A stretch of DNA of 5,717 bases, from NCBI GenBank assembly GCA_023258825.1, contig JALQWE010000265.1, forward strand, positions 1 through 5,717, given 5' to 3'. Under the pieces are notes generated by a model that was not told the origin of the DNA, did no database searches, and saw only the letters and a list, made by a program, of their open reading frames with translations. This DNA is from Planctomycetaceae bacterium (GTDB lineage Bacteria; Planctomycetota; Planctomycetia; Planctomycetales; Planctomycetaceae). Shown piece after piece: positions 1-5,310 of this stretch; within the stretch, counting starts at the first letter, position 1, and each line of letters starts with the position of its first letter. Position numbers and translations under genes: made by a program.

Positions 1-1
1 G

Positions 2-592
2 ATCCTGAAGGATGACATCCGGCGATTCGGAAGCGGGAATATTGGTGCGACAAATGTGGGCCGTGTTCTTGGATGGCGCTGGGGTATCCTGGTGCTGATT
101 CTGGATGCACTGAAGGGTCTGCTGCCTGTGCTGGTGGTTGATGAAGTCCTCCGTTCGACAGGCCATTCTGATCCAGCAGGCTACTGTCGACTGATCACAG
201 GGATCTCGGCGGTCGTTGGACACATGTACCCGATCTGGCTTCGATTACGCGGCGGCAAAGGGGTCGCCACGGCTCTTGGGGTTGTCCTGATTGTTTCGCC
301 GGTTTGCAGTGGTCTGGCCTTTCTGAGTTTCTCAATTGTGCTGCTGCTCAGTCGCATGGTGTCATTGTCTTCAATTGTCGCATCGCTGGTGTTTGCGATC
401 TCGCACCTGATCAGAACCGGGGCCACGGCATGGACAGGCACGGGGCTGCCATTGACGATATTTTCCTTCGTGATCCCGGGTTTGATCATCTGGCGACATC
501 GGACGAACATCGGCCGGATCCTGACTGGAACAGAGAATCGTCTTGGCGCTGGGAAAGCGGCCGCGAAAGCCTCGTCGCCATCCAGCCCCTGA
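2..592 (+). CDS. plsY: Glycerol-3-phosphate acyltransferase PlsY, 5'-truncated by window edge
   Basis: PlsY is an inner-membrane enzyme that transfers an acyl group from acyl-phosphate (made by PlsX) to glycerol-3-phosphate, giving lysophosphatidic acid, the first step of phospholipid synthesis. The reading frame is open from base 2 and gives 196 residues. All three family motifs are visible: GSGNIGATN near residues 10-18, GHMYPIWLRLRGGKGVAT from residue 73 (glycine-rich substrate loop GGKG at 84-87), and HRTNIGRILTGTE near 166-178 with the conserved Gly and Glu. Hydrophobic stretches between the motifs fit a multi-pass membrane protein. The GTG at base 56 lies inside motif 1, so it is not the start; about 25-30 N-terminal residues, including the first membrane helix, should lie left of the window. 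The Ala/Ser/Pro-rich C-terminal tail is not conserved in the family. The identification is firm. Confidence 0.96.
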   Translation: MLKDDIRRFGSGNIGATNVGRVLGWRWGILVLILDALKGLLPVLVVDEVLRSTGHSDPAGYCRLITGISAVVGHMYPIWLRLRGGKGVATALGVVLIVSPVCSGLAFLSFSIVLLLSRMVSLSSIVASLVFAISHLIRTGATAWTGTGLPLTIFSFVIPGLIIWRHRTNIGRILTGTENRLGAGKAAAKASSPSSP

Positions 593-706
593 CAAATCAC
601 GAGGCAGCATGAGGCAGCAACCGGCGGGAGATACGTTCGCAGAGTGCGTCAGATGCGGACCTGCGGTCCAGACGACAGAATCAGGCAAGGCGTATCGGCA
701 GAGACT

Positions 707-710
707 GGAG
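707..710 (+). promoter_or_regulatory. Ribosome binding site GGAG that decides the hydrolase start
   Basis: GGAG lies six bases before the ATG at 717. It supports that start over the in-frame ATG at 609 (preceded by GAGG at 601-604) and over an ATG at 543 inside plsY, because only the 717 start puts the hydrophobic signal sequence at the N-terminus. Confidence 0.55.
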
Positions 711-716
711 ATTTCC

Positions 717-1781
717 ATGGAGCAGCGAAAGAGTATTTCGATGTGGTTCGCCGCGGTGTACCTGTTTGTTGGGTTGCCAGGAGTTTGCAGCGCGACCCTG
801 GGAATCAATGTGTTCCAGACCGAGCTGCCTGCTCCCGGAGCAAGCTTTGCAACAGCAGACACGCTGTCCCGCGACATGGATACTCGCGCAGACGCTCAGC
901 AGTGCCTCGAAGGACTGCGCTGGACTCCTGAAAAATTTTCGGTGGTATGTGAACCTCCAAACAACGACCAGGGTGACCTGCTGATTCGATTTCCCAGTCC
1001 GATCTCGACCGGCGATCAGGTGAACGATCTTGTCTCCATGGAATGGTACGCGGCTCGGGATGGGCAGGGGCAACTTGTATCTGCGAATTGCGTCATTGTT
1101 GTGCATGAATCAGGGCGGGGCATGACGGTCGGTCGAATTTTTGCCCGCGGACTGAATGCGCAGGGCTTGCACACATTTCTGGTTCATCTTCCGGGCTATG
1201 GGGCACGTCGTTCACCGGAAAGCGATAAACCGGAACGGATACTGACGGGGATGCGTCAGGCGATTGCGGATGTTCGTCGAGCGCGGGACGCGGCTACGTG
1301 CCTTCCGAGTGTGAAGAGCGAGGTTGTCGGGGTTCAGGGAACCAGTCTTGGCGGATTTATCACTTCGACCACCGCCAGCCTCGATTCCGGATTTGACCGT
1401 GTTTTCATTCTCCTGGCAGGTGGAAATCTGCATGAGGTCGTCATGCAGGGAAAGAAAGATGCCGCGAAATTCCGCGAGCGACTTGAATCGATTGGGATCC
1501 GGGGTGAAAAGATTCGGGAATTGGCCAGTCCCGTGGAACCAATGCGGGTCGCACACCGCCTGAATCCAAAAACAACCTGGCTGTACAGCGGAAAATACGA
1601 TGATGTGGTGCCTCCGGCCTGTTCAAAAGCACTGGCAGTGGCGGCTGATCTGCCTGCAGGGCACCACATTGAGATGGCGGCTGATCATTATTCCGGAATT
1701 CTTTACCTGCCGGCTGTGATCGCTGAGATTCGCTCGCGCATGGATCCTGTCCTGCCCGCCCCTGTCGCCCCGCAAAACTGA
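717..1781 (+). CDS. Secreted alpha/beta-hydrolase family protein
   Basis: The protein has 354 residues from the ATG at 717. An N-terminal signal peptide is visible: basic MEQRK, a hydrophobic core at about 9-22, and a likely cleavage after VCSA (residue 26), so the protein is probably exported. There is no proper lipobox before Cys24. The hydrolase core follows: a beta-strand with VIVVHESGRG (127-135) as the likely oxyanion-region loop, the nucleophile elbow GTSLGG (208-213) with Ser210, a candidate acid at Asp295 or Asp296 in YSGKYDDVVPP, and a candidate catalytic histidine, His324, in AADHYSG. Spacing and order match a Ser-Asp-His triad. The substrate cannot be told; esterase, peptidase or lipase-like activity are all possible. 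The gene begins 124 bases after plsY on the same strand, so co-transcription is possible but unproven. A longer form from the ATG at 609 would bury the signal sequence and is less likely. Confidence 0.82.
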   Translation: MEQRKSISMWFAAVYLFVGLPGVCSATLGINVFQTELPAPGASFATADTLSRDMDTRADAQQCLEGLRWTPEKFSVVCEPPNNDQGDLLIRFPSPISTGDQVNDLVSMEWYAARDGQGQLVSANCVIVVHESGRGMTVGRIFARGLNAQGLHTFLVHLPGYGARRSPESDKPERILTGMRQAIADVRRARDAATCLPSVKSEVVGVQGTSLGGFITSTTASLDSGFDRVFILLAGGNLHEVVMQGKKDAAKFRERLESIGIRGEKIRELASPVEPMRVAHRLNPKTTWLYSGKYDDVVPPACSKALAVAADLPAGHHIEMAADHYSGILYLPAVIAEIRSRMDPVLPAPVAPQN

Positions 1782-2231
1782 ACTCCTAAAGGTTTTCCGT
1801 CGGCAGAATTTCCGGGAACGCCTCGCGATTGTTCCACCTGCAGCGCTCATGCGACTTACGCGCCCACGCATCTGAATTGGGAAGCCCGCAGCGAATGGGA
1901 ACCGATATCCAGAAGCACCGGGGCAGGGGAGTGGAAGAAATTGCCGAAATTCCCCCGCCAGGGGCTCTGAAACATCGCAGTCCTGTGATGCGTGATGTGT
2001 GGAAATTCACATACACATAGACGGGCTGCATGCGGGAATGGGCTGACAGGGGTCAGACAGGCTTGAACGGGAGGCTGTAGCAGCGTCCTGTTGACAACCG
2101 GTCCAGACCACAATGCCGTGTCCTGAATGTTTCCTGGAAGTCCGGACGGTGAGGAAGCAGCAACAGAGTTCAGGATCGTTGATTCTGAGCGTGGATCGGC
2201 GTCAGCAACTGACGTTTAGGGGTTTTCCAGC
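1782..2231. other. Intergenic region without a convincing gene
   Basis: These 450 bases separate the hydrolase from the 103-residue gene. Short open frames exist on both strands, but none has a recognisable motif, a good ribosome binding site or sensible composition. There is a small perfect hairpin at 2043-2056 (CTGAC, loop AGGG, GTCAG) and another at 2200-2214. A perfect TTGACA at 2091-2096 resembles a -35 box, but no good -10 box lies 16-18 bases downstream. No U-tract terminator follows the hydrolase gene. Confidence 0.6.
2200..2214 (+). promoter_or_regulatory. Small perfect hairpin just before a ribosome binding site
   Basis: CGTCAG and CTGACG (2200-2205 and 2209-2214) form a perfect six-base-pair stem with a CAA loop. 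Two flanking G-T pairs (2198-2199 with 2215-2216) could lengthen it in RNA. It ends three bases before the AGGGG Shine-Dalgarno sequence of the next gene, so it would sit in that gene's 5' leader and might affect ribosome access, or it may be a DNA operator. No function is established. Confidence 0.4.
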
Positions 2232-2543
2232 ATGTGTCAGTCGGCCACAGCGATCAGACTTCCAGAGACACCCACCGAGGTGAAAACTCTTGAACATCTT
2301 CGCCATTTTGTGCACGTGACACTGTGTCGAAAGGAAAATTTGCTTGAGTACCAGTTTCCGATGACGGAACTGGAGTTACAGCAGAACGGTCGCCGTTGCG
2401 GAGTGCAGTTTGTACTGCACGGCCCACGGTCGGTGCGTTTGTCCGCAGTCTGGGCGGAGTTTGCCAACGAAATCCTGCTGTACGACGCCACCGGCCATCG
2501 CTTTGGCAAAATTCGACTGCCGAACCGATTAATTGCCGGTTAG
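2232..2543 (+). CDS. Small protein of unknown function, 103 residues
   Basis: I do not recognise a named family. The start is well supported: AGGGG at 2218-2222 lies nine bases before the ATG. The protein has no signal peptide or membrane segment and looks soluble and cytoplasmic. Its C-terminal half has a regular, beta-rich character, running from about ENLLEYQFPMTELEL (35-49) through CGVQFVLHGPRSVRLSAVW (56-74) to ILLYDATGHRFGKIRLP (81-97). The alternation of hydrophobic and charged residues and the HGPRSVRL and DATGHRFGKIRLPNR segments look like conserved, selected sequence rather than a chance frame. My impression is of a lineage-specific conserved small protein, possibly planctomycetal, but that needs a homology search. 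It stands alone between an upstream gap and convergent purA, so context gives no hint of function. Confidence 0.72.
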   Translation: MCQSATAIRLPETPTEVKTLEHLRHFVHVTLCRKENLLEYQFPMTELELQQNGRRCGVQFVLHGPRSVRLSAVWAEFANEILLYDATGHRFGKIRLPNRLIAG

Positions 2544-2544
2544 C

Positions 2545-2612
2545 GTCCGCTGCACAGTTCTGTACCGCGTTGAGCAGGTGCTTGAGAAGCCCGTTGTGCA
2601 CTGCCGGCGGAC
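2545..2612. repeat. Bulged inverted repeat between convergent genes
   Basis: The 11 bases GTCCGCTGCAC (2545-2555) pair with GTGCA (2596-2600) and, after a six-base bulge, GCGGAC (2607-2612), leaving a 40-base loop. It sits in the 103-base gap between the end of the 103-residue gene and the end of purA, where a bidirectional terminator would be expected. There is no T-tract on either side, so a classical intrinsic terminator is not supported. Confidence 0.35.
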
Positions 2613-2646
2613 GGATGAACGCACACTTCCAGGCGGGCTGTATCTG

Positions 2647-3933
2647 TCAGCGTGCCATATGGATTGTCTGAGAGCGATCCGGTCCCACAGAAATGAACTC
2701 CACTGGCTTACCGATCAGTTGTTCGATGGTTCGACAGTACTGTTGAGCATTTGGGGGCAGATCACGGAAGTTTCTGACGCCGGTAATATCCTCTTTCCAG
2801 CCGGGGATGGAACGCAGGACAGGCTTGGCGTCGGCCAGATCCTCGCAGCGGCTGGGGAGTGATCGCGTGATTTGTCCGCGAATGTCATAGGCTTCGCAGA
2901 TGTTGAGTTCATCAAAACCGCTGAGCACATCAAGCAGGGCGATGGTGAGCGAGTCAACACCGCTGATGCGGGCGCTGTAGCGAGTGGCGACGGCATCGAA
3001 CCAGCCGCAGCGTCGCGGGCGCCCGGTGACAGTGCCGAATTCATTGCCAGCGATACGGATTCTCTGGCCAATTTCGTTATCAAGTTCGGACGGGAACGGT
3101 CCGCCGCCGACGCGGGTCGTGTAGGCCTTGGCGACGCCGATCATCCGTTGAATAGCACGTTCGGGAATACCGCTGCCGCTGTGAATTCCACAGCCAGAGC
3201 TGTTGGAAGAGGTCACGTAGGGGAAGGTGCCGTGATCGACGTCAAGGAGGCTTCCCTGAGCGCCTTCGAAGAGGATGTGTTTCTGCTGGTCAAGGGCATC
3301 GAGCAACCATGCTGTGGTGTCGACGGCCATGGGACGAATGCGTTCTGCGGCCGCGGAATACTGTTCGATGATCTGATCGGCATCCAGTTGGGTGGAATCC
3401 GGGTCGAGCGCATTCAGAAGTTTTTGTTTGAACGGGACAATTTCGCGGACCTTTGCCGCGAAAGAATCCTTTTTGACGAGATCACCGATGCGAATGGCGT
3501 GTGACCTGCCCACTTTGTCTTTATAGCAGGTCCCAATACCTCGCATGGTCGTCCCGATAGCCGCGGCGCCGCGCGACTTTTCGACAGCGGCTTCTTCGAG
3601 CATATGCCATGGGCAAATGACGTGGGCGCGGTCGCTGACGAGCAGTCGTCCGGAGCAATCCTGGCCGCCGGATTGCAGGCCGTCGAGTTCCCTGAGCAAA
3701 GCCAGGGGATTCACCACGACGCCGGGCGCGATCACCGATGTGATGTGGGAATGCAGAATTCCCGTGGGGAGCAGGCTGAGTTTGTAGGTGGTGCCATCGA
3801 ATTTGACGGTGTGCCCGGCGTTATTACCGCCCTGATAGCGGACGACGACCTGGTGGGATTCCGTCAGCAGGTCGACAATTTTACCTTTGGCTTCGTCGCC
3901 CCACTGAAGTCCGATGACAGAAGTTGCCGGCAC
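2647..3933 (-). CDS. purA: Adenylosuccinate synthetase PurA
   Basis: PurA is a cytoplasmic enzyme that joins aspartate to IMP using GTP to give adenylosuccinate, the first committed step to AMP. From the GTG at 3933 the protein has 428 residues, within the usual 425-432. Motifs in order: GLQWGDEAKGK (8-18) with catalytic Asp13; QGGNNAGHT (34-42) with catalytic His41; GTTMRGIGTCYKDK (127-140); FEGAQGSLLDVDHGTFPYVTSSN (222-244); RVGGGPFPSEL (274-284); GTVTGRPRRCGWFD (300-313); and a C-terminal ISVGPDRSQTI (414-424). The frame stays open for 79 more codons upstream to an ATG at 4170, but that extension is unlike PurA, and alignment places the start at the GTG. No clear Shine-Dalgarno sequence precedes it. 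Two family positions differ: GIGTCY where GIGPAY is common, and IALLDVLSG where many relatives have LTKLDVLSG. The gene is convergent with the 103-residue gene and divergent from the sigma factor. Confidence 0.97.
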   Translation of the reverse strand: MPATSVIGLQWGDEAKGKIVDLLTESHQVVVRYQGGNNAGHTVKFDGTTYKLSLLPTGILHSHITSVIAPGVVVNPLALLRELDGLQSGGQDCSGRLLVSDRAHVICPWHMLEEAAVEKSRGAAAIGTTMRGIGTCYKDKVGRSHAIRIGDLVKKDSFAAKVREIVPFKQKLLNALDPDSTQLDADQIIEQYSAAAERIRPMAVDTTAWLLDALDQQKHILFEGAQGSLLDVDHGTFPYVTSSNSSGCGIHSGSGIPERAIQRMIGVAKAYTTRVGGGPFPSELDNEIGQRIRIAGNEFGTVTGRPRRCGWFDAVATRYSARISGVDSLTIALLDVLSGFDELNICEAYDIRGQITRSLPSRCEDLADAKPVLRSIPGWKEDITGVRNFRDLPPNAQQYCRTIEQLIGKPVEFISVGPDRSQTIHMAR

Positions 3934-4009
3934 TGAGATTACTCGCAGAAACAGGAAAGTCAGGAAGAGCAGATTTCGAGGCGGAATGCCCCGGAAACGT
4001 TGCTGAAAA

Positions 4010-4205
4010 GCCGGAAAGCGGCAGTACCGAAGCCCGGCAGCGTCGCGGGATTGTACCGAGGAAACAGGAATTCCCAAACGCAACCGCCCGAATTCGCACT
4101 GAAGGCGGAGGAATCCGGCGAACCTGAGAAATCGGCTCGAATTGTCGGAATAAACGGCAGATCTTTTCAACCGCTGAGGCCGGAGTCGGAAAACGGCAGC
4201 ATCTT
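4010..4205. repeat. Three degenerate copies of a GTCGGAAAACGGCAG-like motif
   Basis: Copies lie at 4010-4024 (GCCGGAAAGCGGCAG), 4144-4160 (GTCGGAATAAACGGCAG) and 4185-4199 (GTCGGAAAACGGCAG). The first and third match at 13 of 15 bases. The second carries a two-base insertion, and the second and third also share ATCTT shortly downstream. The two closer copies are 41 bases apart, about four helical turns. The copies lie in the upstream DNA of purA, so regulator binding is possible, but chance in GC-rich DNA is not excluded. Confidence 0.4.
4141..4170 (-). promoter_or_regulatory. Weak promoter candidate for purA
   Basis: On the minus strand, TTGAAA (4170-4165, five of six matches to the -35 consensus) is followed after 18 bases by GACAAT (4146-4141, four of six to the -10 consensus). 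It would give purA a leader of about 200 bases. It overlaps one copy of the repeat upstream of purA. The match is modest and may be chance. Confidence 0.25.
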
Positions 4206-4270
4206 CCCCGAAAGGCAGGTGTTTTGAGTGCTCGTTGGGGTGGCGAGTGCTGAATCGGTTCGTTTTTGAA

Positions 4271-4300
4271 TTCGCACATTGGACCAGTTTGTAGTAGACT
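4271..4300 (+). promoter_or_regulatory. Weak promoter candidate for the sigma factor gene
   Basis: TTCGCA (4271-4276, four of six matches to the -35 consensus) is separated by 18 bases from TAGACT (4295-4300, four of six to the -10 consensus). It would leave a leader of about 75 bases before the ATG at 4383. An alternative reading uses TTGAAT at 4266-4271 with TTGTAG at 4289-4294. Neither is strong. Confidence 0.22.
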
Positions 4301-4382
4301 TCCCCCCGGACACTGCGGTCAGCACAGGTGGCGCTGAATCGTTGCAGTGGCGTGTTTCCACCGTGGGTAGCCGGTACCGAGT

Positions 4383-5024
4383 ATGACCGCCAGCCAGGCA
4401 GATCGACAATTGGTGCAGCGAATCCGCGACGGAAATCCGGACGCGTGGCAGCAGTGCATCGACCTGTACGAGGGTCGGTTGCTGGCCTTCGCCAGGGCTC
4501 GGCTACAGGATCGCATGGCGGCCGAGGACGTGGTTCAGGAGACCTTGCTGGGGTTTCTGAAGGCCTTACCGAACTACGATGAGCGAACGCCGCTGGAATC
4601 CTGGATGTTTTCCATAGCGTCGCACAAGCTTGTGGACTTCATGCGACGATCCGGGCGTCGACCAGTGCTGCCACTGCTGACATCAGAGTCAAAAGATGGT
4701 GCGGCACGTGATTTAACGGGCCCCGGCCGAGCCGCATCGAGTATCATGCGCAGCAGCGAACGGGCTCAGGCTGAAGCCGCCTTTCTGGAACAGGTACTGC
4801 GTGAGCTCATTCGGGATTTCAGAAAAAATGGAGCCTGGGAGCGACTCAAGTGCGTGGAACTGATTTTTGTGCTCGGCTGGGCCAATAAAGATGTGGCTCG
4901 CCGCATGCAGCTGTCCGAACAGAATGTGGCAAATCACAAATTTTTCGTCGTTCAGAAACTCCGCGACGCCGCCAAAGCCGCTCGCGTCGAAAGTCAGATT
5001 CTGAATTCGCTCGACGCGGAATGA
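4383..5024 (+). CDS. ECF-like RNA polymerase sigma factor (sigma-70 family)
   Basis: The 213-residue protein has the two-domain layout of an extracytoplasmic-function sigma factor, which directs RNA polymerase to a specific promoter set. Sigma region 2 spans about 23-90, with the core-binding and -10-recognition signature AAEDVVQETLLGFLKALPNYD (46-66), the conserved Trp74 and HKLVDFMRR (81-89). A 45-residue linker (91-135) is polar and longer than usual. Sigma region 4 spans about 136-200 with a helix-turn-helix at 167-193 (DVARRMQLSEQNVANHKF). In that helix the TVKSR-like residues of classical ECF factors are replaced by NVANHKF, suggesting a distinct -35 specificity. An in-frame stop at 4368 and no other upstream start codon make the ATG at 4383 the earliest start; its ribosome binding site is weak. 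No anti-sigma gene follows, so the mode of control is not visible. The regulon is unknown. Confidence 0.88.
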   Translation: MTASQADRQLVQRIRDGNPDAWQQCIDLYEGRLLAFARARLQDRMAAEDVVQETLLGFLKALPNYDERTPLESWMFSIASHKLVDFMRRSGRRPVLPLLTSESKDGAARDLTGPGRAASSIMRSSERAQAEAAFLEQVLRELIRDFRKNGAWERLKCVELIFVLGWANKDVARRMQLSEQNVANHKFFVVQKLRDAAKAARVESQILNSLDAE

Positions 5025-5177
5025 GTGTCGGCTGAAATCCCAGCGTTCCGCAGGCCCCCTCGCCCGTGAAATCTACGGAAAACGCAAATCCTGCCAAAAA
5101 AGCTGAGCCGAATCCCCGGGTCCAGGATACCGTCAGAATGCAGTTGCTGCTAGAATTGCCGGAAGCAGCGATTGCCG

Positions 5178-5255
5178 CGAATTCGTCGGCCGACTGCCGA
5201 TCGCGTTTCGAAACGGGATTCTCAGGGAATTCAGTCGTTCCCGTCTCGCGAATCC
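5178..5255. promoter_or_regulatory. Run of perfect palindromes and a nested hairpin before dnaN
   Basis: Four perfect palindromes lie almost end to end: CGAATTCG (5178-5185), GTCGGCCGAC (5185-5194), CGATCG (5198-5203) and the 12-base CGTTTCGAAACG (5204-5215). A nested inverted repeat follows directly: GGATTC (5216-5221) with GAATCC (5250-5255), enclosing GGGAA (5225-5229) with TTCCC (5238-5242). Another stem, GCTGCT with AGCAGC, lies just upstream (5146-5151, 5164-5169). The block ends 55 bases before the dnaN start, so an operator, leader structure or replication-linked site is possible. No specific binding protein can be named. Confidence 0.45.
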
Positions 5256-5298
5256 GGAAGTTACAGGGCTGTCAGTCAACGGCCCGTCGTGTTGAGAC

Positions 5299-5302
5299 AG
5301 GA
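5299..5302 (+). promoter_or_regulatory. Ribosome binding site of dnaN
   Basis: AGGA lies eight bases before the ATG at 5311. It supports that start, which also agrees with the usual N-terminus of the beta clamp. Confidence 0.6.
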
Positions 5303-5310
5303 TCTTTTTC

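Larger units (their letters stand above)
3934..4382. other. Divergent intergenic region between purA and the sigma factor gene
   Basis: These 449 bases should hold the promoters of both flanking genes. Open frames across it are short or out of keeping with known proteins, and the in-frame extension of purA is rejected. The region contains a degenerate repeat (4010-4205) and one weak sigma-70-like promoter candidate on each strand. No RNA gene or riboswitch was recognised by eye; the known purine riboswitch core was not seen. Confidence 0.55.

Noticed and set aside
543..716. N-terminal extension of the hydrolase into plsY
   Set aside because: It overlaps plsY, is rich in Arg, Lys and Pro, and would bury the signal peptide; the ATG at 717 has a better context.
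1856..2113. An 85-codon minus-strand frame in the gap after the hydrolase
   Set aside because: No ribosome binding site or motif is evident, and the composition looks random.
2091..2119. Promoter based on TTGACA upstream of the 103-residue gene
   Set aside because: The -35 is perfect, but the sequence 16-18 bases downstream (for example TGCCGT) is a poor -10.
2872..3504. A 210-codon open frame on the plus strand opposite purA
   Set aside because: It is entirely antisense to the conserved purA sequence, has no recognisable motif, and is explained by purA codon bias.
3881..4279. A 132-codon minus-strand frame overlapping the purA start
   Set aside because: It covers the purA N-terminus in another frame and shows no family features.
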